DNA from: Selaginella moellendorffii
Taxonomy: Eukaryota; Streptophyta; Lycopodiopsida; Selaginellales; Selaginellaceae
NCBI RefSeq assembly: GCF_000143415.4
Contig: NW_003314262.1
Location: 1,991,046 to 2,055,045, forward strand
Direction of reading: 5' to 3'
DNA length: 64,000 nt
The notes under the pieces are model-generated. The model was not told the DNA's origin. It saw only the letters and a list, made by a program, of their open reading frames with translations, and searched no databases. The position numbers and the translations under genes were made by a program. Below are positions 1 to 12,157 of this stretch, one piece after another; the first letter of the stretch is position 1, and every line of letters starts with the position of its first letter.

Positions 1-2478
1 GATTGGCCTTGTCGAACGAAGCTAGGAAGTCACTCCAGTCCCACTCTGCTGCAGGACCAATAACAAGGGCGAGTGTGAAGATGCGGACATTCGTTGGTAT
101 CTTCTTCTTAGCCATTATCCCATGGATCTCCCGCATCTCCTTGCCTTTCAACCGAGCCTTCACCTCGTTCAAGGCCTTCTAGAACTTGTGATAGGATTCG
201 GAGTCGTAGATCATACAGTGGACTGAAGATTCCACCTCTGCAAGTCCCACCATTAAGTTAATGATGGAGCTGACTTCGTTTGCATGAGTGATCTCCTCGT
301 TTGTGAAGTACATCACACAAAAGATGTTCTTGACCTGCTCATCTCCGCAGGAAACGATGCTCCTCCACCTTTGATCCTCATCCGAATTCAAGTATACCCG
401 GTAAGGTTCTCGATAGGCCTCTGCTGCGGGGTCGAGCTGTTTCTGAAGCTGGCGGTCGACATCACTCTTAATGAAATTTGGATACTGATCCAACTTCTCA
501 GCTTTACTTTTCGTGGCATCCCGCAGCAGATCGATGAACTTGGGGGCCCCCTTCACGTACTCGTCGATGTCTTCATTTGACAAATCCAGCGCTTCCATCA
601 TCTCTTGCATGGTGTCGATGCTCACCCTCTCCACGGCCACTTGCTCGAAGATCCAATCCTTCAATAGCGCACGAGCTCTCAGAGTCGTGCACAAGTCCTC
701 GTATGTCACAATATGGCCGGGAGTCATTTTGGTCTTGTTGAAGACTACCTCACCACGTAGAAGAGCATTAGCCACTATCAGAAGGTCGTTGTCGTCTAGA
801 GACCGCGAGAAACGCAAGGCGTTGAGCTTCAAATCATTGGGCTTCCGGCCGTCCTCCACACCCATTGAGTTTGGCAACTCCCCGTCATGGTACCTCCTCA
901 GCACATCTACCCATTTGTCATAAACAACTTTTGTCGCGAGTAGAATGTTATGGATGCTGAGTGTGTCATTGACCCCCAGTGTTTTTGAGAGAAGACTCGA
1001 GAATTCCTACAATGGAAATGGCGTGAGGCCACATGCTATGCCACATGCAACGAGGCTTACCTGCCAGGCGCTAGTTGCTAGTGCACGTCCTTGTCCTGGT
1101 TTTTGTGGCTTCTTCAGTTGAACCCAGAGCTTCCGTGTTCGTCCCAATGTCTTGTGCAGACCCGATTTGTAACACATTTCTTGCTTGACATTCTGCGTGT
1201 GGGAGATGTATATGATAGATCGGAGGGGCGAGTTGCCTTTTATCAGGCGGACAACTCTTGTCTTGAAGACTTTCTTCACCTCCTCACCCACCATAATATC
1301 CACAACTATCTCTTGCATCGCCAAGCTAGAATGCTGCCCGGAGACGGCATAGAACCGGATGTTCTGATCGTCCAACACCTTCCTATTGATCAAGTCTGGA
1401 AACCTCGTCTCGCCCTTCATTGTTCGGTAGTAGGGGATCACGTCTGCGATGTCGGGTGTTACTGGACTTGCCAGCATCTTCTGCTTCAGTTTCTCCACCC
1501 ACTCATCAGATACTAGCCTGTGGTTGTATTTGCTTTGGATGTCGATACGGCTCACGTCGATTGTATATACTTTGTTGGAATAGTAACAAGTACTATTATC
1601 TGTGACGATTTTTGCTGCCTCTTCTTGCTCTTTCTGCTCTTTGCGGCTCTTCTTTTTGGTGGGTGTAGTGTTCGAACCCGAGGCAATGGCATCACCGAGT
1701 AGCTTCTTTTTTGGAGGAGAGTCGGACGTCGGCTTGAGTTTGACCACCCTTTTCTGCTTCGGGGTAGTTTCCAGATTGACCCCCTTCCCCTTCGCTTCGC
1801 GAACTGGAGGCACTCTCAACGGCTCAATGTTGGAATATAGTTTTTGAACATCGCCGTAGGTGAGGTCTGTGGATTCCATGTGATCTTCATAGACCCGCAG
1901 CGTCTTTGAAATTGTGGGCTTCCTGGAAAACCTCTCCCTAGCTTCCTCTAGGAATTCCTCATAGCCGCTGCCCCCCTCCTAGAAGCCGCTAGGATGTGCA
2001 AGGTGGATCTTGAAGGCAGACGCTGTCTCTACCACAAGTGCCAGTCCATATTCTTGCATGGAACTGCATGGAGTGTCTATCACTTGGATGAGGATCCCCA
2101 TGCATTCTTTTCTCCCACCATCTGTGTTGTACAACCTCAGATCCTCGCCTTCCATCCCGAAAGTCCAACTGGTGAGCTCCTCCCCCTTCTCTGCATCCAC
2201 ATTAACAGTGGCTGGAAGAAGAACACAATTCCTCGCCTGTTCAGAAATGCACAACAATTAGAGCTGACAGATGAAAAGCTAGCAGTTGGAAATAACGTGA
2301 GGCCACACGCTATTCACCACTGCATCAGATGTCTTGAGGCTGCATCCTAAGATGGCGTGAGGCTACACGCCATCTGTAACCGGACTGCACTCGAGAGCCC
2401 AATCGGTGCATGCCAATGTTGCTACTGAATGGCATGTGGCCTCATGCCATTTTCTATTTGGCCTAAAAGACTTACCAT
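1..2478 (-). pseudogene. Broken ParB-like/methyltransferase-like transposon gene, left copy, 3' part outside window
   Basis: This is the counterpart of the intact gene at 35042-39869, read on the minus strand. The ATG (2476-2478) lies directly before a GTAAGT donor, and exon 2 starts at about 2236, as in the intact copy. The frame is broken twice relative to that copy. A Ser codon has become TAG near 1980 (TCG to TAG), and a Trp codon has become TAG near 180 (TGG to TAG, a G-to-A change). The ParB-like segment, including the GQHSSLA box near 1320-1345, is otherwise well preserved. The short intron near 1013-1066 still carries a copy of the 22-bp palindrome. The reading continues past the window start, so the tail exons are not visible. 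The missense load is low, which suggests fairly recent inactivation. Confidence 0.85.
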
Positions 2479-2599
2479 TTGAAGCCGAATGGAGGCGTGA
2501 CAACCGAACTCGCTAGCAAATGTGCACTGTGTGTGCAGCGGATCGTAGCAGCAAGGCTACTCTGCCACTTACAGTTGGAGAGTGGCGCTGAAATCTCCC

Positions 2600-2810
2600 A
2601 GGACGCCAAGTGGGCTGCGTGTGGGTGGCGGAGTGGGTGGCAGAGTTGGCGGCGAAGTTACAAATTGGGTGTGTCTTGAAGTGGACGCCGATGCACACGA
2701 GCGCGATGCGAGCGCGAGTGGACGCCGATGCACACGAGAAACCTGTAGAGAAGTGGGAGTGCGAGTGGGAGCGCGATGCGAGCGCGAGTACGAAGCAAAA
2801 TGCAAAACCT
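2600..2810. repeat. GC-rich short tandem/interspersed repeats in the ParB-gene upstream region, left copy
   Basis: A GC-rich stretch just upstream of the ATG at 2476-2478 (minus strand). It consists of alternating GCGAGCGCGAGT and GGACGCCGATGCACACGAG units. The counterpart is 34700-34880 in the right copy, with a different unit number. It is probably the promoter or 5' leader of the ParB-like gene. The open frames here in all six phases come from high GC content and are not believed. Confidence 0.6.
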
Positions 2811-2829
2811 AACCTCACACGCGCGAAAT

Positions 2830-4410
2830 GTCACGACGGTTGGTAATCCTGCCACGTCATCATTCCTCGGACTTGGGCGCCACCATTAATTTCTGGATCG
2901 CCGCGCGCATGCGTGAAATCCAAAAGAAATCCGCAACGTCATCATTCCTCGGACTGCATGCACGCGAAATCCAAAAGAAAGATCATGATTGGGATATCAT
3001 TTAATACCCTCGCTATATTTATACCATGCATGATTGGATATTCCAAAGCATTTTGTATTTCCAAAAATGCCAGATATTCAGCTAAATAAATTGTCAGAGG
3101 ATTTGATGTGACGTTCAAGCGTGTGGGCTCATGCAATTTTGATCCCAAAAAATGCTCGGCGTCATCTGGCGTTATCTCTTGAATGGCGTGGGGCCGCATG
3201 CCATTTTCAGGAGCACATAGGAGTATATTCCTAGAATATTCTAACACGCGCGAGATTGTTTTGAGTTTCCTGGAGATCCAACCGTTAGATCGCAACTAGA
3301 TTTTACAGAATGGTATACAATATCCTTCTTGATGACCCTGCAAAGAAGCATCTCGATCGGACACCACATGAGACCACACGAGCCTTACAATGTTTCAAGG
3401 GCATTTGCCATAGATCCGACCGTTATTTTGCTCCAAGATTCTACAGTTTGGTGTGCATTGACCTTTCCATCGACACTGCAAAGGGACATCACAATCAAAT
3501 GCGGGATCACAAGAAACCAACTTCACTAACTTTGGTTTCACCAAGATCTACGTAAGGAGTTATAAAATTAAAGGACCCTTTCTATTGAAATGTGTTTATG
3601 GTCTTAGGGGCATTGTGACATATCAAAGGATTTTGCATCAAGTTCTGTATTTGCATGTTTATCAAGCTACTGAATTGCTAAACCCTAAACCCTAACCCTA
3701 AACATGTGGCAAATGCTGCGTGAAGAAAGATGCCCTTTCTGGGCAAATGCTGTAAGAGGCAAATGCCGAGCAGATGTATCTCAGGCTAGCGAAGGGGACA
3801 AACGAAAGCTAGCTATAAACATGATGGGATGCAAATAGATTACTAGGCTGGTCCTGCGAAAATCAAAAACCATAATTGAAAACATTGAAAATGCAAAAAG
3901 AAAGGTTTATAATATTTTTGAATTTTAAGCAACCAAAGGAATGTAAGTAGGGCATGTGTTTGTAAGTTTAAAAATGCCTCAACCACTTAAATTCCCAAGT
4001 AAATAAAGCTGTTTCTATTTTTGGTACAGGTAAACTTTATAGCGTGTAGGCTCATGCAATTTTGAACCCAAAAATGCACCAAAAAATGCTCAACTAGCAT
4101 TATTCTTTGAATGGCGTGTGGCCTTATATTGCCATAAATGGACGTACACACACAGCATAATTATTCCTTTACACGGCGAATAATCTTGGCGCGGATCGCT
4201 GACATGGCATGGCAAAGTTCGAATCACTGACATAGCACAGCTAGATCGAGGCAAGGACATGATGTGACAAAGTTCAACCTCCGATAGCAAAGTCTAGAAG
4301 CTACTCAGTTTGAAATTTGTCAGAGGAATCATAAGATCTGGTTTGTCAGAGGATTTGATGTGACGTTCAAGCGTGTGTTATTTTTGAATTCTCGAACTCA
4401 TTCCTAGGTC
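2830..4410. other. Intergenic region between divergent transposon genes, left copy
   Basis: No convincing coding sequence. It contains decayed palindromes (3184, 4117), a short telomere-like tract (CCCTAAACCCTAACCCTAAA near 3681-3701) and AT-rich spacer. It is homologous to 32220-34680 of the right copy, where part of it is tandemly duplicated. Confidence 0.7.
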
Positions 4411-4435
4411 TATCATTTTTGTGCGCCATGTTCTT

Positions 4436-4640
4436 GGTTCCGCTGAGCGCAGTGAGCGCTGCTTGTGTAAGCGGCGTTGTGAGCTGTGGTTTATGCGTCT
4501 ACAAGCGGCTGCGACATTGCGAGCGCCATTGCAAGCGGCAGTTTATGCGAGTGGCAGTTTGTGCGAGCGGCGCTACGAGCAGTTGCGGTATTGCGAGCGG
4601 CGCTACGAGTAGTTGCGGTGTTGCAAGCGGCACTGTCTTT
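4436..4640. repeat. GC-rich degenerate tandem repeat in the transposase leader, left copy
   Basis: Repeats of a unit of about 27-30 bases built on GCGAGCGGCGCTACGAGCAG and TTGCGGTGTT. It lies upstream of the transposase frame. The right copy has the same array at 31960-32200. It is followed by a possible GTATGTTC splice donor, so it may be a 5' UTR exon. Confidence 0.6.
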
Positions 4641-4988
4641 GGTGTGGCTACCATTTCCTCTTGATATTCGGCACTTGTGCTTCTTGGTATGTTCACCATG
4701 GAATGGTTTAGGACCACATTTAGAAATGGCATGAGGCCACATGCCATCTTGGGCCCTTGCAATTTCATGGCTAGCGTATTGTCATGTATGTTTTTACTTG
4801 CCTGCAGCTGTGTGTATATCAAGATGGCATGAGGCTTCATGCCAATTTTGTGAATGCGAAATTTCACGTGGGTGTCAATAGCATGTTTGAATAATGGCAT
4901 GTGGCCTCATGCTATTTGGTATGTTATGATTTAGGCCATTCTCCAATCATTTTTTGTATGGTCTTAACTTCTTTTTTGCACTTTCAGA

Positions 4989-7900
4989 ATAGCCTTCAGG
5001 GTTGGGGAAAAGGTTTACATTTTGAATGGTGGGAAGAGAGTTGCAAAAGGGACCCTTGTGTCTATGGATCGGAACTTTGTNNNNNNNNNNNNNNNNNNNN
5101 NNNNNNNNNNNNNNNNNNNNNNNNNNNNNNNNNNNNNNNNNNNNNNNNNNNNNNNNNNNNNNNNNNNNNNNNNNNNNNNNNNNNNNNNNNNNNNNNNNNN
5201 NNNNNNNNNNNNNNNNNNNNNNNNNNNNNNNNNNNNNNNNNNNNNNNNNNNNNNNNNNNNNNNNNNNNNNNNNNNNNNNNNNNNNNNNNNNNNNNNNNNN
5301 NNNNNNNNNNNNNNNNNNNNNNNNNNNNNNNNNNNNNNNNNNNNNNNNNNNNNNNNNNNNNATCCAAGAGATGCGGTTGCTAATCAAGAATTGGGCTGGG
5401 ATGATATTGGAGTTGCGATTTTAGAGGTTGTTGACACAGAAGAAAACAGTCTGACTATTGGAAGCATTGTGCGGTGGAAATTGAGGCATTTAGTGTTTGA
5501 GAATGTGAAGGATTCACAATCAAACACCACTACAACTGATGACAGAACATCTCTTCATGGGAAAAGAAAGTACACCTTCCTACAGTGCAGCCAAAGGGAT
5601 CTGAGCAACGAACTGAAAAGGCAGAAAATGGCGATGGAGGTTCGAATGGTCTCGACAGTTGCTTGTTGCAAGAGGAGGTGCTATCAACATGCTGATTGGG
5701 ATGCTATTGAAGAGGAGAGAGCAAGATATAAGACATTGTCCTGGAAGGCAGCTCTCAATTTTGTGTATGAGGCATTACGGTCATCTGTTGATGCTTTAGA
5801 ACATCAGGTGGGGGGCATGGTCTTCCAGAGGGGTTTGGTCTGCATGAAGGTATGGAGAATCATTTATGGAGTCCCTCGAAGCACATTCTACAGAATCAAA
5901 ATTGAGTTCAAGGAACAAAGGGTTCAACAGGCAGTCCATGGGAACGACGGTACGCACAAAACCAGGGGTCATGTTGTATATGGAGAGGCAATCTTCAAGA
6001 GGTTTGTCGAGACATGTAGTGAGTAGCAACCACATAAAACCCGCCTCTTGGAAGATGGAACACGAGACACCCAACGAGTTCTCCCTTCCATGTATACCAA
6101 GGGGGCCATATTGGAAGATGTGAATCGGGAACTCTAGAGTAATGGCTACAGGAAGCTGAGCCAATCTAGATTTAGTAGATTGTGGAGCAACAGGTTCAGA
6201 GATGTGAGTATAGGAAAGTACTCCAGCTTTTCAAAGTGTGACGAGTGCACTGCTATCAAAATGGCTTTGTCAAAGAATTCTTGCAGCGCTCAAGAGCGAG
6301 AGACGTTGGTTAGAAGGCTGCTCGACCACAACATCGAGCAGAGAAGCTGCAGGACTGCATATTATTATAACAGAATTCTCTCCATGGAGAGACCTGACTC
6401 TTACCTCTGCATCATCCACGACAAAATGGACCAGAAAAAGACGTGCTTACCTCGACTCAATCCTGCCCCCAAGGCAATCTCTTCATCCATGCAACTACCT
6501 GTGTCTCTGTTTGGCATAATCGCTCATGGGCATGGTGCCCAGAACTATGGGAACTTCTTTGTACCTCTATGGGGTGGCGAGGGTGCAAACATGATGATTG
6601 CGTCCCTAGCAAAACACTTAAGGTCTCTGCAAAGTGCGCAGACTGAGCTGAACGGCCAACCCTTGCATAAGGCCCTTGTCGATCGAACCCCATACAGGGT
6701 TCAGTTGGAGGAGGAGCAAAGGCTTGCAGTATCGCGTGGGGCCCCATGCCATCCCAGTGAATATGTTGGCCGTCAGATTGTAGGGTTATCACGTGAGGCC
6801 TTATGCCATTCCGACGAGGCTGGTCGCCCGATGAATGCACAGCCTCATCCAAACGAAGCAGAATCTCAAGGAAGTTCTTGCGGCCAATGTGGCCTTCCAC
6901 CCCATCTTCTGCTCCAAACAGACAATGCTGGTAGTGAGAACAAAAACATGTACGTCTTCGCGTACTTGGCGATGCTTGTTGCCAAAGGCATATTTGAAAC
7001 GGTTACACTTGGCTTTCTCATGGTTGGGCACACTCATGAAGACGTCGATGCCATGTTCAGTCACCTGGCAGAGTCCCTCCGGCGATCCAATGTCCTCACC
7101 CTCCCACAACTCTACGATGAATTCTAAAATTGCATCAAAGGCACTGTTGAAGCTGCACTTGTGACAGAGGTTCCAGACTTTAAGGGGTTTGTAAGAGGCT
7201 ACATCAGGGACGGATCCGAAACGCTGATTGGCCACTCCAAGCCTCTTCAGTTTCATTTCAGCATGCGTGACGGTGCTCCAGTGATGAGGTACAAGATGAG
7301 AGAATGGGACACAGTGTGGCTGCTAGTGGATGGCATTGAACTCTTCCAGAGAGATCCCATAACTGAGGAACCTATGATTCCTCAGGGTTCCCCACGGCCG
7401 ATGCACCCGGATGGACTCAAAGACCAGGAAAGTATAGTGGCCGGGATTAGACAGCATATTGCTTTCTGGAAGAGGGGGTTGGTGTTTGGTGAAGAATCCT
7501 ATTTTAAGAGGTGCAAGCCTTTGCTCGAATACTGGGAGAAGATTATATCTGCTATCCAAAATGGGCCGGTTGTATATGAAGAATTGGAAGAGTCCTTTTG
7601 GCCAGAACCCAGAGCACCAGATAGTAGCGGAACAATGTCCTCTGGAAATGCAGTGACAGATAACGATGTTGAGGATCACTATTGTGGGCCGAGGAACAAG
7701 AAGCCGGATTCAGCATTCAATCCAGTACAGGTCTGCAAAGGAATGGTCATGCTTGTCAGACCCAGTAATAAAAAACAAATGATATGGGTGGGGCGCTGCA
7801 TCACTGATGCAGAGGAAGACGCAGAAACTAACTCCTTCAATGTAACTGTGGAGTGGTTCAAGCCAAGTTCCGGATATACGAAGGATTGCCTAGAAAAGAG

Positions 7901-8057
7901 ATGGGTGCTGAATCCAAGGGATCCCAACATGAACATATCGGTGGATAATGTTGTGCATGGTTGGATGCGGAAGCAGAGTGCCACTATCACCTTGCCAGAC
8001 CATGCAAGAGATGCAGCAAGAGCATTCATAACCCGGGTTCAAGGTGAGATTCATTAA
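4989..8057 (+). pseudogene. Broken DDE transposase gene, left copy
   Basis: This is near-identical to the intact 1022-aa frame at 28354-31422 but disabled in four places. The ATG just after the TTTCAG acceptor has become ATA (4989-4991). Three glutamine codons have become stops, near 6025 (CAG to TAG), 6135 (CAG to TAG) and 7125 (CAA to TAA). All four changes are C-to-T or G-to-A transitions. Codons for about 94 residues are hidden under the N-run 5081-5361, whose length exactly equals the missing segment of the other copy, so the frame is kept. The catalytic-looking motifs (HDKMDQ, TDNAGSENKN, GHTHEDVD) are still readable. The copy could only be mobilised in trans. Confidence 0.9.
5081..5361. 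other. N-run of 281 bases inside the left transposase pseudogene
   Basis: The flanking bases align to 31331 and 31049 of the right copy. The hidden segment corresponds to 31050-31330, also exactly 281 bases. Confidence 0.95.
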
Positions 8058-8833
8058 TATTCCTTTACTAAGTTTCTAATGTATTTTATTTCAAGGTGAA
8101 CAATCCGAATCTGAATCAGAGGAGGCGTGATGGCATGGCGTGATGGCATGAGGCGTGAGGCGTGACACCAAAAAGAAGGTGTCCACTAGCGCTTAGGCTT
8201 ATAATGGCGTGTGCCCTCATGCCATTTACTTGATCACCAAATACCTTTTTCCCTTTGCACTAGTATATCTTAATACCGGTCTGAGAAATAGAATGGCATG
8301 TGCCCTCAGGCCTTTTACTAAATCACCTTTGAAAGAAATGCAAGCCTCTATGTCGTAAAAAAAAGGTACTAGAGAAATTCCTTAATAATATGAATGTTAT
8401 TTAGTTTCATGAAAATACACTAAGGGTCAAATGAGTTAAATGACTTCTCCAGACTAGCAATGCCTCTTGCTACACCTTCACAATTAGATTCGTTAGAAAA
8501 AGATAACATTGAATAATATCTAAATGTTCTCACCATTAAGTTATATGTCTGGTTAATAGGAATGACGTTCATCTTGGAAAGCTCACCACACGCTCAATGA
8601 ACAAACAAATAGTGTGTGCGCGCATGCCATCGCTCTTCTTTAGCTTCAGATTCGGCTTGTTCACTTTGACAATGAGATTTATTATACAACCAGATGGACT
8701 CAGTCTGGACACAAAGTCACTGCGCTAGTCACCATGCCCCAGATATGTCTAGCCCCTGGACAAAAAACATATAATTTCACGTCATTTTCAAATACTTGAA
8801 AATTTGTACCTAGTCCCATTTTACTGAATAAAT

Positions 8834-8853
8834 CCCACTTTAACGAAATAGAG
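8834..8853 (-). repeat. Terminal inverted repeat, transposase-side end of the left copy
   Basis: CCCACTTTAACGAAATAGAG is identical to the end at 40218-40237 and is the reverse complement of the start at 27666-27690. The next bases (TTTCT) differ from the flank of the other copy, which marks the element boundary to within a few bases. Confidence 0.8.
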
Positions 8854-8869
8854 TTTCTATGTGGAGTTG

Positions 8870-11800
8870 TTAGTAGGAGGAAGTTGGTTGAGTCTTGAAA
8901 GTTTGCAATTCTGGATTGAGAGTCATTCTTTCTCTAGGATGGAAAATTTTCCACAAATTTTCTTAGACTTTTCCAATGGCTGATTTATTGATCACTGTGC
9001 TCGAAAACCATTCCGTTTTCGTAAGCCGATACAAACTAGTAAAGGGGTTAAAGTTGACTTCAGTTAGCTTAGACCTTGGTAGATAGTTTGTATGATGCGA
9101 CCCGAAAAGGATGCTAACTTTTGGGGCTAAAGCAATTGAGTTGGATGGAGTCTGGAGTTGGTGTAGAAAAGTGGCTGTTGCGCTTTTCTAAGAAAGGTGA
9201 CCCTTGTGCCTTTCTTTTGTAGCGTTGTGCTTGGTGGCAGGTTGCACCTTGCATTACGTTAGACTCTACGAAAGTAGTGAGCTCTCACTGATCTTGACTT
9301 AGTCTTGGTGGCCCTGTGCCTTGGCTGAGGATGGTGATGTCCAATTTAGTTGTTTGAGGTTGCGATGTTGGTACCCGTACTATAGCTTTGTCTATGAGGA
9401 GGTTGTGTACCAATATGAGTCCATCTCATGGTCTTCACTTTAGTTTTGACTGAGTGTTGATCATGCATAGCTAGCCTCTTCAAGGCATGCTTAGAGCTAT
9501 TGACTAGGTGTGTTGGTGAGCTTATCGCAGTTGAGTTGGATTTGAGTGGTCATTTAGTTTGTGCTTGTCTATGAACTTTTATCTCATACCTGGGGTATTA
9601 TGTTTATGTTGGATAAGTATGTGACTTGATGACAAGAGTTGGTGTTTGGGTCTTGTGAACGCAAGTTGAGGATTGTTAGTTGCTTTGCGACTAGTGATTA
9701 CTTGTAGACTTCATCAAGGACCATTGACACTTGCTTTGCTCGATGATGATTTAGCAGTGATGGGCTTGCTTTACCAGATGGTATTGCGGAGGATCGTGTC
9801 ATTAGGCTGGCATGGTTTTTTTTTTCCATGTTGGCATATCAATTCCTTTGTCGATATCATTTGGTTACGTTTGGTCTATAGTGTTGGATTTCATTGAGTC
9901 TTGGATGTGGTGATTCACTCCTTGATGATGTGTTATCTGTCACTGAGTTTTGCTAAAGGATTGGTCTCGGATACTAAGTATAGTATCTTCGACTTTGGTT
10001 AGCTTGGTTGCTGGAAAGCTCTGAGTGGTGATTCACTCTTGCTTTCTTCTAGCTTTGTCCTGATGTTGATGGCATTGAAGTGATGCCTTGTCATTGATAT
10101 TGTTGATATTGAGACTTGAGTGAAATGAAATGTCTTTCCTTAGGATTGATATTGAGTTTCATTAGTCTTGATGAAAAGTGTTAATGATTTGGCTTTAGCT
10201 TTGTGTTGTTGGCATTCATGCATTTGCTAGTTAGCAACTGTGTTGACGTTCATATGAACTGAGTGGCAAGTTGAGTTAGTTGTGTTCTCAATGAGTTTGT
10301 TTAGTAAGGGTTGAGCTTTAAGCTTGTCCTTGAAAAGTGATTCAGTCGTGGACTATGCTAACTCTACAAGCGAAAGAGTTAGTGATCAATATTGGAAAGT
10401 TTGAATCCTTATTGGGTTTGAATTGGAATATATTGATCATTGATGATTCCCCTTGTGCTTGTTACGATGTGAGCTACGTCTTGCTATAGATGGATTTATA
10501 GAGGATCGATTAGATTATCACTTGTTGAGCATAACTTCGTTATACTTGGCTTTTGGATTGATGCAGACATGCTCTTCATTAACTTTCACATTATGAAGTT
10601 TAGCTTATGGATGTATTGAAGCGGATATTGTGGTTCTACCATGATTTCTTCTTTAGCATTGAAGTTAGTTCGTGCGAGACTTGTGATCATTGTTAGGCAA
10701 GACTTGGCTATAGGCTTCTTCAAACTTTTGGTCCTTTGAGTTTATTATGCTCATTGTTTCATTTGTTATAAGTTGTTGGGGGGGAAGGCATTTTTTGCTC
10801 TTTAGCTTCGATGTACAAGTTAGTATTTGCATTTAGCAATCATTGGTGATGATTGACTATCATCTAGGATAATTGATTATCCTTATACGAGGTTTTGCTT
10901 GATTATCGTTGATCTAGATTGATTTGCTATTCTTCGGGATGGTGGATTCTTTCTAAGACGATGATTCTGCATATCTCTTATTGATGGGATGATTAATGAT
11001 CTTTCATGATGGTTAGTTGTTCTCTTTGATAGCTTATGGCTTTTTGCAATACCACAAGTTGTTTGTGGTTTGCTTTGGATTGGTCTCTTAGGTTTGAGAC
11101 ATTAGTAGGATGTTGCTGACACTTGCTTAGGCAACTTAAGTTCCTTAGTGTTGTTGGCTGGGATCTATTCGAATTGGCTAGTGCAATGGTTAATATGAAC
11201 AAGCGTTTGTTTGCTTTGCAACATTCATTTTGTTCTGTTGATTATTGCTCGAGTTAGTTCTCATAGATTAACATGTTATTTCCTTCGGGTGATACATTCG
11301 CGAGCATTGTGCTTGTTAGTCAATGATACTTTGTGTTCTTTGAGTTGTGTTTTGTGAGTTGTTTGGCATGCTATCTGCCATTTTCGGTAGTTCAGTTTTA
11401 TCATTGAGTTTCCTTGATAATCTACTTGCTATTGAATTTTGTTGGATGGTGATTCCTATGTTTACCAATTATAATGATCTTGGTGGTTCCTATACTATAA
11501 TACTAGTTTATCGGATGATAACTTATTTGGAATACATTTGTGTTCTCATCTAAGCTTTATTCACTGATAATTACTCTAAGATATCATTGTTTATGACTTT
11601 GGTATAATCCCTATATATTGATATTTGAGTTTGGGCCAGTATAGGCAGATTGGCTTCGGCACTTTGTGTGCATGTTGAAATCTCTAGTCATGGGGTAGCT
11701 ACTGTCGACTGGTCACATCACCCGCCTCTCTGTCGATGTTCCTTATTTTGGTGAAAGGGCATGATCGTGTAAACAACTCTAAACTGCCTGTTGACAGTAG

Positions 11801-12157
11801 TCTATCTAAACCTTACCGACGGGTTTGGTTTCTTTGCTCAGGAGGGTTAGGGCCTCTGGCTTCTCTCTCTATATCTCTGTGAGCAGGGGCGTATCACATG
11901 TTTGTAGCTGGGTGACACCCAGAGCAGCAAGGGTGGCTGACTCCATTGGTCATTTCCTTGTCGGCGACGGCCGGAAGGTGTCTGAGCTGGTAGCGCATCC
12001 GCGTTAGACAAAGAGGTTGCCCCTTAACTCATTTAAGTTGGTGCATTTCTCACATAGTGTGAGTACCGTGAACTTTTTCTGGAGTTGTTTCCTTGGCGGT
12101 ATTCTAGACTCAAGTATGCATCGACGAGGACGTCGATCTTCCCCAAGGGGGGGAGAG
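8870..12157 (+). mobile_element. Non-coding internal region of family A LTR element (LARD-like)
   Basis: About 3.3 kb with no credible reading frame, written in a monotonous TTGAGTT/TTGATG-rich style. It is homologous to 25800-26280 and 40500-42430 (same strand), and to 43734-45300 and 47041-48146 (opposite strand). It ends in a polypurine tract (AAGGGGGGGAGAG, 12145-12157) directly before an LTR. This is the layout of a large retrotransposon derivative without gag or pol. No PBS or 5' LTR was found at the left end, so the copy is truncated. Confidence 0.65.
12145..12157 (+). other. Polypurine tract of family A element
   Basis: AAGGGGGGGAGAG immediately precedes the TGTCGC start of the LTR. 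It is mirrored on the minus strand at 43734-43746 beside the LTR at 42604-43733. Confidence 0.75.

Larger units (their letters stand above)
1010..4920. repeat. Dispersed 22-bp palindromes in the non-coding parts of the left element copy
   Basis: Copies or decayed copies of the palindrome ATGGCRTGWGG plus its reverse complement lie near 1018, 2293, 2350, 2440, 3184, 4117, 4726, 4824 and 4891. Two more lie inside the transposase frame near 6735 and 6788, and further ones near 8203 and 8291. Nearly all occupy positions homologous to copies in the right element, so they predate the duplication of the element. Confidence 0.8.
1..8853 (-). mobile_element. Left, decayed copy of the large TIR DNA transposon (truncated by window start)
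   Basis: This is the reverse complement of the element at 27666-40239, with the same gene order, introns and dispersed palindromes. Only the transposase-side end lies inside the window. There the sequence finishes in the same terminal repeat (CCCACTTTAACGAAATAGAG, 8834-8853). The copy carries a minus-strand ParB-like gene remnant (1-2478) and a plus-strand transposase remnant (4989-8057), both broken by stops, so it should not make either protein. A 281-base N-run sits inside the transposase. This copy lacks the hairpin insertion and the tandem duplication found in the intact copy. The flank after 8853 is family A retroelement sequence. Confidence 0.85.

Noticed and set aside
2513-2855. Ser/His/Arg-rich frames on both strands upstream of the ParB-like gene
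   Set aside because: Repeat-driven and unequal between element copies. The splice-supported ATG lies downstream.
3681-3701. Telomere or chromosome end
   Set aside because: Only two to four TTTAGGG-type units at each place, internal to the elements.
4419-4742. Several overlapping frames of Arg/Ala/Cys-rich composition
   Set aside because: GC-rich tandem repeat in a leader. Open in many phases, with different frames in the two element copies.
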